From Dryas octopetala (taxonomy: Eukaryota; Streptophyta; Magnoliopsida; Rosales; Rosaceae): a DNA stretch of 64,000 nucleotides. Within the stretch, counting starts at the first letter, position 1. Each line of letters begins with the position of its first letter. The stretch lies in the NCBI GenBank assembly GCA_963921425.1, contig OY992836.1, positions 6,463,825-6,527,824 of the forward strand. The letters run 5' to 3'. This document shows positions 22,830 to 33,617 of this stretch, one piece after another. The position numbers and the translations under genes were made by a program. Under the pieces are notes generated by a model. That model did no database searches, was not told the DNA's origin, and saw only the letters and a program-made list of their open reading frames with translations.

Positions 22830-24134
22830 TTACATATATTCACAATAAATTATCTTGATCTAATGCACCATTTAATAAAGATTAATGCACCAAAATTTCA
22901 TACACAACACACAAATTTATTTCATTTCAAAGGTTAATGAAGTAAATGAGGTATTTATAGAAAAAATGTGAAAATAGCCGTTGGATTCAATGTCATAATT
23001 TTTTTTTTCAAACTTTCTGGATTTTTTCGATTTTTTTTTTCGGTAGTTTAATTAATCTAAACAAATAATTAATGAAATGATGGATTTTGATTGGCCAAAA
23101 AACAGAAAAGACGAATTCTGATTAAACACATGGGCCCCGCGTCAACAGCAGCCATCTAACACCATTTGTCTCTCCTCTCCCTTCACATGGGTCGGCCCGC
23201 AATGGATATAAAATAGAATTAGTGATGTTCATATATGGATATCACTAATTGGTATCAAGCCAAAGAAGAATTACTCTCTCCGGCCCACTGTGAAAATTGA
23301 TTTTTATTTTTTAATCCAATAAATTGGGATCAGAGTCAAAATCAAGGCTTCACTGTGGATGGCCTTAGGACCAGTTTGGGATTGTTGTGTGGTGAGAAAA
23401 AGATGTATCTATTGTGCGGTGAGAAAAAGCTGTTGTGAGGAAAAGTAGCTGGGTGTTTGGTAAACTGTGTTTTTAAAGTATTGTGAGTGTTAAAAGCAGC
23501 ATTAAAGTGTTTGGTAAAATTTGATGTAGAAATGTTGTGGCTATGTATAATGATCAAGATGGACATGATGTTGTGACTATGTAAATTTTTTTTTTTTTGT
23601 GCAACTCTTCCTTTCCTCTCCTATGCTGCGCACCTACCTCCTTTTCCTTTGTTTTTCTTTTTCCATCCTTTCAAATTTTCATTATTGTTGTTTTGTTTGG
23701 AGTACTTTTTGAATTTAGTAAATATTATTAATGTTTTCCTTTCCATTTGTATGAATTACAGTATTATGTAGTTGCAGTAGTGGTATACATGCTTAATAGC
23801 TTACTTTAATTTACTTCTAGTTGTTTTTGTTTTTTATGGATTCATTTGCCCTGTTTTTGTTTAGGTTATAGGAATGGTTATGTAGTTGCAGTTGTGTTAT
23901 ACATGCTTAATAAGTTTTTTTAATTCACTTGTAGTTGCTTTTGTTTTTCAGAAATTGATTCAGTTGCTATCTTTTTCTTAGGTTATAGGAATGGAAGGGT
24001 TGAAGTTTGGTCGATGCTCGTATGGTGAAGATGATGTATGCTTGGCTTGCTGTTGCCTTTATAATGGATCCAAGTTGCCATATAGGATTCCAAATTCCCG
24101 TATAGGATCTTGTCTCAATAAACTTCCTATATAG

Positions 24135-24332
24135 TAAAGGCAAAGTTACATGTGGGCCTGAGGTGGCCTAGCCTCCCCAACCCACATGTAGCTTTATGCA
24201 TTTTTTTGAAACATTTGAAAAATATTTTTAGTATTGTTTAAAAATTTTGAAAAATGTTTGTATAATGGTCCCCTAATAAATACATTTGAATTCTTGGCCC
24301 CTCGAGAAGAATACTTTCTAGCTCCGCCCTTA
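24135..24332. mobile_element. Small MITE, copy in unit 2
   Basis: Counterpart of 5178-5375. Ends TAAAGGCAAAGTTA and TAGCTCCGCCCTTA, flanked by imperfect CTATATAG/CTGTATAT. Confidence 0.55.
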
Positions 24333-25252
24333 CTGTATATGATTGCAATAAGAGATTCTCGTATAGATTCTCATCCGGACCAAGTGTAAATTATCTAAGT
24401 GTGACTACGAGAATCCCTGTAATTGGAGTACTAAATGGCTTTTTGCAGGCCCATATGGGTGATTATCTAAGTGGATTATCTCACGTGGGCAACGATTTTT
24501 CTTTTAAAATGCAACAAGGGCCACTCAACCACCCATTTGGGTGATTGATTGGTCTTTGTTGCATTTAGAACAATAACCGCTATTACTTCACCTGAAGGCA
24601 TGATGCGCAAGAAGCCAACATTTTTCCATTGCCCACGTGAAGAGCAGCAGATGGGCCCCACTAATATTCAAATGGTATTTTAAGTACCATTCCATTTTCG
24701 ATACCATATTTAGTATAGAGGTGACAATTCGTGTTCACTGGTCGTGTTTGTGTCGTTTCATTTTGTGTTCGTGTTTAGTGTGTCATGTCATAATGGGGAT
24801 CATGTCAAGAAATGGTCAATGCTAACCCGCTAACTTCATATCGGGCTCATGTTGTATTATCATGTCGTGGCAAAATTGCCACCTTTAATTTATTACAACT
24901 TTTTGTATTGTACCAAATTTGCTACCTCAATTTTCTCCTAGTTGGTATTGAAAATAGATTCTCCAAATCGGATATGCTCAGATAATTGTTTTTGGTACTA
25001 AATAGAGTTTAGTTATTTGTTCTTATGTTTGGAAACATAATAGTTAATGAACGTGTTTTAGAAAAATTACCATCTTCTGCTTGGAATCTTCAATCTAGAG
25101 GGTTGGCTTGAGATCACATATCCTAAATTATTTATTGAATGGTATTATTAATTTTTTTTATGTGGTTAATTGAGATTTTTGACTTTTGAATTGCAGAGGT
25201 TATTGACTTTTTTTTTTTTTTTTTAACTTTTCTCGAATTCAGTTACTATAGA

Positions 25253-26179
25253 CAAGGAGTAAAATTTCGGTTTCGAGGAAATTTTCAATGGAAATTTCAA
25301 CGAAAATTTTTGTGGAAATTTCGATAAAAATTTCGATTTCGAAAAAATTAGACAAAAATGACGGAAATTGCTATCAAAATACGAAAATTTTGAATGAAAC
25401 TTGATCGTATGTTTATTTAATATATTATCTACTACATTGATAAAAAATATTGAATAAACCAAATTATATAATAGATTTTATGTGATATAAGATGAATATA
25501 ATGCGCGCTGGAGACAAATATTGTTAAATGAAATTAGTATAATGAATAAATGAAATTAGTATATTCTATATTATCTATGCACTAAACTTTATATACTCTA
25601 TATTATTTATGATATGATATAAGATATTAGGGTTTAGGCCTTTTAGGATATCTTTAATTATTTTTTATATAAAAATATATTAGGGTTTAGGATTTTAAAA
25701 AACTAAACGAAATTGCAACAGAGCCAAACTAAACCTCAAACGAAACCCCTAACCCCTTTTTTTTTCTTTCCAATTGCCCAAAGGCTCCAAACCCCAATCA
25801 ATCCTAAATCTATTTTTTTTTCTTCATTTTCTTTCCTTTTTTTTCTTTTCTTTTTTTTTTCTTTCCTTCCTTTTCTTTTTTCTTCTTTCCTTCCTTTCCT
25901 CCTTGCCTGTCACTTTTTCCTCCTTGCACTGACTTTTCTTCCTCTTCCCTCATTTCTCTCTCCCAGACCTATGCGCAGTCTTCTATCTTCCTTCTCCCTC
26001 CACGATTTCTTTCTTCCTCCTTCCTCCTCTTCTTCCTCTCCCTCCCCGATCTCCTTTCCTTCCCCAATCTCTTCTCTCTCCTCCCTCCCCAATCACCCTC
26101 TGATCTTCCGCCTCTGACGACCATTGGCGACGAGGCCAACTCGCCATTTCTCCCCTCTCTCCCTCTGGTCTCTTCCAGA
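25253..26179. mobile_element. Truncated hAT-like element (GAAATTTCG family)
   Basis: Begins CAAGGAGTAAAATTTCG, like the complete element at 40471-41809, and shares its GAAATTTCGATTTCG-rich end, the GATATAAGATGAATATAATG stretch and the pyrimidine-rich interior. The spacer is broken after ACTATAGA (25245-25252), as expected for an 8-bp target. The right end is missing: near 26180 the sequence changes to gypsy reverse transcriptase. The junction lies at about 26178-26182. Confidence 0.75.
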
Positions 26180-26180
26180 C

Positions 26181-26607
26181 CCACTAGTTGATCTATTCTG
26201 GGTAAGGGAAAACTGTCCTTGGGACATGCCTTGTTCAGGTCGGTGAAGTGCACACACATCCTCCACTTCCCATTGTTCTTTTTTACCATGACCACGTTGG
26301 TGAGCCAATTGGGATAGTTGACTTCCCGGATGAACCCATTGTTTTGCAACTTGGTTACCTCTTCAGCCATGGCTGCGTACCGAACTGTGTCGTATGACCT
26401 CCTCTTTTGACAGACCGGTTTGCATCACGGATCAATGTTCAGCCTGTGGGTGATCACGTCAGATGATATGCCTGGCATGTCATCATAAGACCAGGCGAAC
26501 ACTTCCGCATTTGTACGGAGGAAATCGAGTATGGCCGATCGCTTGGCCGGGGTGAGCTGAGTCCCTACTCGGATGAGCCGATCTAGGTTGTCCTCTGAGA
26601 TCGGCAA
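26181..26607 (-). pseudogene. Gypsy reverse transcriptase N-terminal fragment
   Basis: Two parts. 26428-26607 encodes FLRTNAEVFAWSYDDMPGIS and ITHRLNIDP, typical of the gypsy protease-RT linker. After an in-frame TGA (26425-26427) the frame continues with VTKLQNNGFIREVNYPNWLT, VVMVKKNNGKWRMCV and FPLPRIDQLV. The residue after WRMCV is His where Asp is normal. The frame then runs into unrelated DNA. Non-functional. Confidence 0.9.
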
Positions 26608-26806
26608 TTCTTCCTAAGTCTCGGCTAGGATAGGTCGGGAACTTGTGTTCGGCTCGGCAGCGAAGTCGAATGTCTCTGCCCTCGGCCATCTGCCGGAATC
26701 AGCGATGGAGTCAAGTTCCTAGGAGTTCGACAGTTGACCCTTCTGTTTTATAGAAGTGGCGTAGCAAGACCGAGCCGAACACTGGTCTCCCTGTATAACT
26801 ATGCAC

Positions 26807-27397
26807 TCATCGCCCATCGGACACTTGAATGATCACATTGGCGTAGTGGACGATGCAGTCGAGGTCGACCAGAGCTGGTCTTCCCAAGATGATGTTGTAG
26901 GTTGACGGTCGCTTGACGACAATGAAATATGTCATGCAAGTCTTCTTGACCGGTTCTTTCCCGAGCGATAGGGAATGGTAAATGTGTCTGAGGGGTCGGA
27001 CTACTTCACCCCTGAATCCGACCAGAGATGGTGTGTCAGCCTCCAACTTGTCTTCGCCGATCTCTATCTGTTCGACTACGGAATGGTAGAGGATGTTGAC
27101 AAAACTTCCTCCATCGACGAAAGAACGGGCATTCATGATCCTGCTGGTATATGGGAGGGAGAGTTCTTTCCTGTGATCACTTCTGCTGAAGTACCCCCTG
27201 GAGACCTCGACCTGGCCGAGCCGATCATGAACACTCCGAATTTGGTTTTGGACCAAAGTTCGGACAAGGTTTTCAACATTAGGTGCGGTCGGCTTAGGTG
27301 CAGTTTCTGCTAATTGCTCGGTTCGGTCACCGAGCCTTTCACTCATCTGTTGACGAGTGATCCTCTCACCTGTTAGACGCCGGTCAGACATGACCAT
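26807..27397 (-). pseudogene. Gypsy gag-pro fragment with retropepsin-like domain
   Basis: 196 residues open. It carries FVDGGSFVNILY, corresponding to the active-site region of retroviral-type aspartic proteases (Asp kept, D-S/T-G altered to D-G-G), and later YNIILGRPALVDLDCIVHY, the conserved ILGRP block. It belongs to the pol polyprotein of the truncated gypsy element. Decayed, and separated from RT by frame breaks. Confidence 0.85.
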
Positions 27398-28174
27398 GGT
27401 AGGTCCCAGTCAATCCCCCGCGGATCGTCTTCCAGAATGCATTCCTAACGTGGAAAGGTCTGGGCTGGCCTCGACAAGGTGATCGGTGACAAGGCCAAGC
27501 CTGTTCCTGGCTGGACCCTAGGTTCAGTCGACCTGGTTGGGTTGGCAGTCCCCAATCTAGATCAGATCGGAGGTCGCTGATCCGTGACTGATTCGGATCG
27601 GTCCTCCTCCAAGGTCTCGGGAGAATGTCTCCTGAAGGCCGCCTGCCTTTGTTGAAGGAGATGGTGGGCATTCAGGAACTCGAGTTGTTCGGCCAGGGAC
27701 ATATCTTCGAAGCCCGGGAAGGTGCAGTTTGTGCTCTGCCGAGCTGGATGGTTATCCACGTCAGCCTAAGTGTTTTTCCAGGAAGGAGATGGTGAGTGGG
27801 CCTCCTGATCGGTTCGGGTTTGTCTTGATTAGAAGCCCGATCTTCTGCTGACGTCGAGCTGAGCGTGATGGCGCGCGAGTTCCTTAGCCTGTTCTGCCTG
27901 TTTGGTTAGTAGATCGTTATTTTGTTTGAGAAGCACATTCTCAGCGGCTAAGTGTCATTGGTTCTCCCTGAGGAGCTTGTGAGCAGCCTTGATCTTCAGG
28001 GGACTTTTAGACTTAGCTACTTTAGCAAGATCTGTTCTTCTTGTTTTGTCGGGTGTCTCAGGCTCGTGTTGTCGATTATCTTGGGATCCTTCTGAGGAAT
28101 TGCGATAGTATTAATTTGTTAAGGGAAGAGCTTAACACTCGTGATGATGAGCATAATGGTTAAAGATGATCTTC
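27384..28174 (-). pseudogene. Degenerate gypsy gag region
   Basis: Lies between the protease fragment and the primer binding site. Short minus-strand frames (for example 27562-27759 with FEDMSLAEQLEFLNAHHLLQ) have a gag-like acidic/Gln-rich composition but no clear domain. Assigned by position. Confidence 0.55.
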
Positions 28175-28190
28175 CCACAGACGGCGCCAA
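28175..28190 (-). other. Retrotransposon primer binding site
   Basis: On the minus strand, TTGGCGCCGTCTGTGG follows two bases after the LTR end GCATCAACA. This motif is familiar from plant gypsy elements of the Tat/Ogre type; the tRNA was not determined. Confidence 0.75.
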
Positions 28191-28192
28191 TC

Positions 28193-29087
28193 TGTTGATG
28201 CAAAAATCCTTAAGAGAGATGCAACAACTTAAAGTGGATGATCTGGCTGATTGGAAACCTTGCTGGATGATGAGGTGGATGTTGACTTGAGATCTTCCTA
28301 CATGAACACAAGATCAAAGGAGAAGGACCGGTGTGGTACCAGCTAAATACACTCCGATGATGAAGTCAGTGATGTGTATTTGAAGATGTTCGGGTAAAAA
28401 CCAGGAAGAACAACTGATGAACTTGGGAGAATAGAGAAGAACAATGTAAAATTTTCTGGGTTATTCTCAGCTGCTTGTGTGAATTTTTGATAGGCTTTTT
28501 AGTGAGTGAAATTCTCTGTGTCATTTTGTGCACATAAGTCAAATTATATAGGCAAAAGAAATTGTGAAGGTGAAGTTACTTGCATGAGGGTGAATGGTTG
28601 AGAGGAGGCCATGCGTTCGGCCATGAATAGTAGCATGCACTGCTACCTATCCCCTTTACAATTAATGTTGCATTCAATGCAAGTATGGAAGATTAAGTGG
28701 GATGCCCCAATAGTCATGGCTATGAGCTGGAATATCCCATCTGTTACAGAGTTATGTCAGAGATATTCGAGTGAGGCAGTTCGTCCTAACTCCAACCTTC
28801 TAAAATGGCGGTGGTGTCCGAGCCAAACCGAACTGGGGTATCTAAGAAAAGATGAACACTTAATTTCTTAGAAGATTCTAAGATCGGCTCGGATCGGATT
28901 TGGAGGATCCGTTGAGATGAGCCGATCCGAACTGACAATGAAAGTGCTGCTGAGCTGGTATGGTGACATGGAGGTCCAAGTTTGATCCATTTGACCGTTG
29001 AAAAGTCAAAGCTTGAAGTTGGATCTGACCAGCCATATGTTGATCTGTGATTTGGTTGTTAAATCCATGTGGATTTATCCACAAACA
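28193..29087 (-). repeat. Gypsy LTR (5' LTR of the truncated element)
   Basis: 895 bp from TGTTGATGC to CCACAAACA in plus-strand view (TG...CA ends). It shares its first bases, its GATCTTCCT...CACAAGATCAAAGGAGA segment and its terminal GGTTTATCCACAAACA-like end with the solo LTR at 47792-48854. Confidence 0.85.
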
Positions 29088-29715
29088 TGTAGCTCCATCA
29101 ATTCCAAAATTAATTAAACTGTTAAAAGTTAGTATGGGGTCCATTAACTCAATTAATCTGTAAAAAATCCCCTACACCATGGAATGGTGAACCGGGTTGC
29201 ATGAATAACCCTCTAAACGATGAAGCTTGTATGAGTGAATGTTCTTTACTTGTAATGACAGTAATGAAAAACAATTACTGTAATGACATGTAATTTAGGA
29301 CCTGATCATCTCCTTTTAATAAGCCATCTCTTTCCTTCCTCTAATCTTAATCTCAATCCTTCAACCTTATAAATTTAATTCGATGAACAAAAACATATTT
29401 TTGAAAGAAAAAAGAGAAATAAATCCTTATTCATGTTCTTCTACATCTTAATTTTCAATGACATAATAACTAAGTTTCTAGCAGATTTCCTCTAACATCC
29501 AAATAGCCTTTCAGTCATTATATCTCCATGGATCTATTGATAAGATGATAAACAAATGGATTCCTGCCAAGAACACCAATTAGCATTCCAGTCATTTTTT
29601 TCTCCCTGGATCTATTGATGAGATGATAATCAGATGGATTAGTGGAAGGAGGTCGCCTCCACTCTATTTTTGGACTATGGAGTCCTGATTGGTCTGCTAA
29701 ACACATGATGAGTAC
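29088..29715. repeat. Spacer tail and LecRK 3' flank, unit 2
   Basis: No gene. Matches 56100-56790 and 51250-51935, with a deletion of about 80 bp after AATGACATG at 29292 (the TCATTGTTACATAATTTT part is missing). It is interrupted at 29716 by the hAT element. Confidence 0.75.
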
Positions 29716-30748
29716 CAGTGTTTTCAGACGCAAAAACATGACGCGAGGCGTTTTAGTCGTAGAAGGCGAGGCGTAAGCCTCAACGCGTTAAGGCGTAAGC
29801 TTTTCGGTATATATTTTTTATAATAAAAAAATTATAAATATATATATAAACATATATAAATAGATAAATATATATATAAGTATATATATAGAACATAAGA
29901 CCCAAATATATATATAAGCAAGGGTATTGTTGTCTTTTCAGCACATGTAAAAAAATTAATATTTTAAAATGTTTTTGAATTAAAAAATAAATAAAAACAG
30001 TATTAGCTATTTATATATGTTTGGGCCAAAGTCTCGTCGCGGATGTCGAAGATGGCCTGGAGGAGGGCGACGTAGAGGTGGATGTTGAGGGGGTAGCCGT
30101 CGGCCCAGTGGCAGACGTCGGTGGGGGTGCCGTTGGAGCTGCGCCAGGAGAGGGAGACGACGGCGTTGCAGAGGGTGCGCATGGTGTCGGAGTTCTTGCC
30201 GGTGTCGATGGGCTTGTTGTCGGCGGCGCGGATGATCTCGCGGAGGCGCATGGCGAAGGTGTTGCTGCGGTCGAGCGTGATGGAGGGGTGCTGGAGGAGG
30301 CCGGCCTCCAATATCTTCAGCTGCCGCTTCTGCCAGTGGTGGTACTCGTTCAAGCTCTCGTTGAATTCGGACGGTTTCAGCTGACGGAGGAGCTCCAGCG
30401 GGAGGATTATCGTCTCTGCTCGCCTGATGGCCATCACCATAACTGCAAGTCAACCTTTGCCTTGCACGATCTTACTCGGTTGGAAGAGTGGGTTCTTCTC
30501 CAACCGATCTTCTCCAAAACAGAGGTGCAAAAAACCTAGAACAGAGGTTGAAAAAAATCCCGCAGAGTTGGTCGCGAGGCGACGCCTTCAACGCCTTCAG
30601 CGCCTTGCCGTCGAGAGGCGTACGCCTTCAACGCCTTGCCGTCGCCTTTCAGTCGTTTTTCACAGTCCGGCGACGTCGTGCGCAATCGGCCGCCGCCTCG
30701 CCATGACTCGCGCCTTGAGGCGCGCCTGAAGCTCGCCTTTGAACACTG
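29716..30748. mobile_element. hAT element carrying a PATROL1/DUF810 exon
   Basis: Ends CAGTGTTTTCA and AACACTG in inverted orientation. A perfect 8-bp duplication ATGAGTAC lies at 29708-29715 and 30749-30756. Units 3 and 4 keep the empty site (51928-51935; 56782-56789). Subterminal regions are rich in GCGAGGCG/GGCGTAAGCC motifs typical of plant hAT MITEs. There is no transposase. The interior contains a GC-rich host exon on the minus strand. Present only in unit 2, so it inserted after the duplications. Confidence 0.93.
30003..30440 (-). pseudogene. PATROL1: Captured exon of a PATROL1-like protein (DUF810, MUN-domain family)
   Basis: 145-residue uninterrupted frame. It contains LPLELLRQLKPSEFNESLN, the block WQKRQLKILEAGLLQHPSI, then NTFAMRLREII, then KPIDTGKNSDTMRTLCNAVV, then GTPTDVCHWADGYPLNIH. 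I recognise these as highly conserved parts of plant DUF810/PATROL1 proteins, Munc13-like factors that tether vesicles delivering membrane cargo such as proton pumps. The exon is preceded by an AG acceptor (TTGACTTGCAG) just upstream of the first ATG and ends shortly after IRDETL, then runs into element sequence (AQTYINS, stop). It is far shorter than the roughly 1000-residue family. The clean frame suggests recent capture; expression is unknown. Confidence 0.85.
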
Positions 30749-31307
30749 ATGAGTACTCAAAATCATGGTCACGTTTCTATTGGGTCTATGGAAGAAAATC
30801 AATTTTTTAGGGGTCTGAAAAAGAAAATCATTCTCAATCTCTAATTCTTTATCATTTGATTTATTAAACTCTAATCTATAATCATTCAGTAGGTAATAAT
30901 GATAAACCATAAAGGTTTTTTGATGAAGATGGAGAAAGAGAGATGTTTTTTTACGTAAACAATACATCTCTTTATTAATTCAATTGAATTAAATTTAGAT
31001 TGGGTAAAATAGTCATTTAATATTAATGATATTATTTTAACGTGACATAAATAGTGACTTGAAAAGGGAGTTTCTGTTAATAATAGAGCATGCATACATA
31101 TTACATACTAAGCAGACATAAATCAGTACACAAGCATAAATTACAGACAGGCTAACAAGCAGCCTTACATACAATTAGTTGTCTTGAAGTACGGATTTTA
31201 TATATAAACATTCAAACTTCAAAGGTGAATATATAAACATATTCGTTGAGTATGGCTCTGTAAATTCAAGTTTGTGAGAGAATCCCAATTGTTTTTATTT
31301 TGAATCA
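30749..31307. other. 3' flank of LecRK copy 2
   Basis: No gene. Colinear with 56790-56960 and partly with 51935-52140. It contains the AATGATAAACCATAAAGGTTT segment (30898-30918) that is duplicated and fused to the coding region in copy 4. Confidence 0.65.
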
Positions 31308-33293
31308 TCAGCGAGCACCTGAGAGGAGAGAAGACTCTGGAACATATGATGACATTGCAAAGTCATCAAAACCTTCATGGCGTGCAAACGCTAACCCACT
31401 GGCAGAGAGCCCAAGCAGTGACAACTCCGGCAGAACAATATCACCCTCCAAATACTGCACAACTTGGCGCATGCTTGGCCTGGCTGTAGGCTCTGAATGT
31501 GAGCACAACAGCCCAAGCTTCAACACCAACTTCACCTCCTCATCTACGAACTCTGTGCCCATATTTGGATCTCTTGCCTCAAGAATGTCACTTCTTTTCC
31601 AACAAGAAAAAACCCAATCAACCAAAATCACATCCTGATGTGGGCCTTGTCTCTGTATTGGTCTTCTTCCACAGGCAACTTCAAGCAAAAAGGCCCCAAA
31701 AGCAAAGACATCTGTGTTGGTTGTGGCCTTGCCTGATCTTAAGTGCTCAGGTGCTAGATAGCCAAGCGTTCCAACTATGTGAGTGGTTTGAGGGTCTGTT
31801 CCATGGTCATATAGCCTTGCAAGCCCAAAATCTCCTAGCCTTGCATTCAATTCCCCATCTAGCAATACATTGCTGGCCTTCACATCTCTGTGAATCACAA
31901 CTTGTTCCCATTCTACATGGAGATAGAACAGGCCTGAAGCCACACCTCTTATGACTCTAAACCTCTGGCTCCAATTGAGAGTGACCACTGGGTTGTCATA
32001 AAGGTACTTGTCCAAGCTTCCATTAGGCATGTAGTCATAGACCAACAGTAGCTCCCCTTTTCTTCTGCAATAGCCCAAGAGTTGTACTAAATTCCGGTGA
32101 CGAAGCCGGCCAATGCTGACAATTTCTGCAACAAATTCCTTCATCCCCTGCCTTGATTCATGTGAGACCCTCTTCACAGCAATCTCAGTGTTGGAGGTGG
32201 GTAATATGCCTCTATAGACCTTACCAAACCCCCCAGTTCCTAAAAGCTCATTTTCCCTAAACCCTTTTGTGGCAAAGTATAGTTCTTTGTATTTAAACCT
32301 TTGAGGCCCATACTCGAGCTCCCAATCTTCAAGCACTTCAGCAAACTTCTTCTTCCATTTTACGGCATAAACTACACCTGAAATTGCTAGCAAAACCAAA
32401 CTCACAGACATCACAGGCACACCAATGGTCAAAAGTCTAGACCTTTTTTTATCTCCTATCCGAGGTAGCTTGGGAAGTGATTGTATAAAGGTTTGAGCCT
32501 GGCCATTGATCTTAAAGCTCCAGCCCAAAACATAATGGGATATGGGGATTGAGCCAGTGGCGGAGGAGAATCCAACATACATGGTTTTGTTGAGGATTGG
32601 GGAAAGGTCAAGATTCAAAGACAAAAGTGGAATTTGGGGTTTGGCAAGATTGATTGGAGCCAAAGTGACATTGATTTGCTTCTGGGTACCATCATATTCC
32701 ACCCAAACTTGCACTGGTTGACCACTGATGAGAGTTAAGTTCTGAAACCCTTCTTTGTTTTCCGCATAATATCCTGCTGAGGCAGATTTCTTAGAGTCCA
32801 AGCCATTAACATCAATCCCAACATGGTTGTCATTGATGTCATTGAACTCGAGGTTCTGGATGGTGTCAAGCTCCACAGCAAAAACATGATTACTGTCATT
32901 TCCATGGCTGGTCTCATTGAAGAGGCCAAGGAACTGGCCTGGACGAGCTCCCGGAAGCCCTCTTGTTGGAGCGATGACAAAAGCCATTCCATGGCCGCCC
33001 AGAGCTGGGTATTCTGAGATGATAGCGAAGACAAAAGTGGTGGAGAAGGAGAAAGCAGTGGCATTGGAATATGATGAATTCTTGAAGGCTACGGGGTTGG
33101 GGTAGAAGGCATGGCCCTGTTTCGGTGTAGGTCCGTTTGTAAGTTTCACAAGACCATTGGGTGTGACTCGTGCTATGCCGTCTAGGCTAAGATTAGCAGA
33201 ACCAAAACCAATGTAGGTGAAACTCACATCTTCTTCAGCTGCTGATGCTGCTAAGCTTAGTAGTACTAGGAGTATTGCAAGCTTGAAAAACAT
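31308..33293 (-). CDS. L-type lectin-domain receptor-like kinase, copy 2
   Basis: 661 residues, intronless, and the best-preserved member of the cluster. Signal peptide about 1-18 (MFFKLAILLVLLSLAASA); lectin domain about 21-266; transmembrane helix about 287-311; kinase about 345-618. The canonical glycine loop GTGGFG is at 352-357, Lys at 374, HRD 468-470, DFG-L 488-491 and APE 514-516. It is expected to be an active RD-type receptor kinase at the plasma membrane, with defence-related perception as the likely role in the family. The start used here is the second in-frame ATG of the sister genes: the ancestral start 24 bp upstream survives, but its third codon is TGA (33309-33311), so it can encode only Met-Ala. 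A 5.7-kb CACTA element lies about 910 bp upstream of the start. About one residue is missing in the juxtamembrane segment compared with copy 1. Confidence 0.95.
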   Translation of the reverse strand: MFFKLAILLVLLSLAASAAEEDVSFTYIGFGSANLSLDGIARVTPNGLVKLTNGPTPKQGHAFYPNPVAFKNSSYSNATAFSFSTTFVFAIISEYPALGGHGMAFVIAPTRGLPGARPGQFLGLFNETSHGNDSNHVFAVELDTIQNLEFNDINDNHVGIDVNGLDSKKSASAGYYAENKEGFQNLTLISGQPVQVWVEYDGTQKQINVTLAPINLAKPQIPLLSLNLDLSPILNKTMYVGFSSATGSIPISHYVLGWSFKINGQAQTFIQSLPKLPRIGDKKRSRLLTIGVPVMSVSLVLLAISGVVYAVKWKKKFAEVLEDWELEYGPQRFKYKELYFATKGFRENELLGTGGFGKVYRGILPTSNTEIAVKRVSHESRQGMKEFVAEIVSIGRLRHRNLVQLLGYCRRKGELLLVYDYMPNGSLDKYLYDNPVVTLNWSQRFRVIRGVASGLFYLHVEWEQVVIHRDVKASNVLLDGELNARLGDFGLARLYDHGTDPQTTHIVGTLGYLAPEHLRSGKATTNTDVFAFGAFLLEVACGRRPIQRQGPHQDVILVDWVFSCWKRSDILEARDPNMGTEFVDEEVKLVLKLGLLCSHSEPTARPSMRQVVQYLEGDIVLPELSLLGLSASGLAFARHEGFDDFAMSSYVPESSLLSGAR

Positions 33294-33308
33294 GGCCGCT
33301 CTTGATTC

Positions 33309-33317
33309 TCAAGCCAT
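33309..33317 (-). other. Two-codon upstream ORF (ATG GCT TGA) ahead of LecRK copy 2
   Basis: At the position of the start codon of copies 1 and 4 (followed by TCA or CGA there), copy 2 has ATG GCT TGA. The next in-frame ATG is 24 bp from the first. The result is a minimal uORF with 15 nt between its stop and the main ATG. Confidence 0.9.
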
Positions 33318-33609
33318 GAACTTTCACATATCTTTCATTTTAAGTGTAGCATATTCATCATTGAAGTCGACATTCGAGAAGAAATATTGAGCAAGTCGTT
33401 GCCTCTTGGACCGTCATTGTCACAATAATGAAATAATTCCAATTTGCAACCGAGTTACCCAATTTGCACGAAAGTTAAACGTATTATAATTTGAACGAAT
33501 TAATCTAACCACACAAGCATAGTACACCATTTAAAGCTGAATCCGGGCCTGGCTTGGCATACCACAAAGCTCACTTGAACAAGGACCCCTCCCAAAACAA
33601 TACTTCAAA

Positions 33610-33617
33610 TATAAATA
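33610..33617 (-). promoter_or_regulatory. Candidate TATA box of LecRK copy 2
   Basis: TATTTATA in minus orientation, in the same conserved context (ACTTCAAATATAAATATGCA on plus) as for copy 1. Confidence 0.3.

Larger units (their letters stand above)
21191..25252. repeat. Inter-gene spacer block, copy 2 (unit 2, truncated)
   Basis: Colinear with 50-6250 but lacking the GRV2-bearing Mutator-like element (empty site 21435-21443), the MITE at 3322 (empty site 22964-22971) and the second copy of the 90-bp tandem duplication. It also has the uninterrupted target of the hAT-like element at 40471 (TGTACATG at 21203-21210). It ends where a second copy of that hAT-like family begins. No gene in 21191-22248, 22830-24134 or 24333-25252. 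Confidence 0.85.
26180..29087 (-). mobile_element. Truncated Ty3/gypsy LTR retrotransposon
   Basis: Minus-strand element with one LTR (28193-29087), a primer binding site, degenerate gag, retropepsin and the first part of reverse transcriptase. Everything after PRIDQLV in RT, including motif A, the YVDD region, RNase H, integrase and the other LTR, is absent, so the element is truncated by a junction with the hAT-like remnant. The right flank (TGTAGCTCCATCAATTCC from 29088) is the common spacer tail. The LTR is of the same family as the solo LTR at 47792-48854. Confidence 0.88.

Noticed and set aside
25713..26117. 134-residue Phe/Ser/Pro-rich frame.
   Set aside because: Translation of the pyrimidine-rich interior of the hAT-like element.
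30007..30539. Alternative frames of 148 and 172 residues over the PATROL1 exon.
   Set aside because: GC-rich shadow frames with low-complexity His/Arg/Pro or Val/Gly/Asp content; only the 30003-30440 minus frame matches a family.
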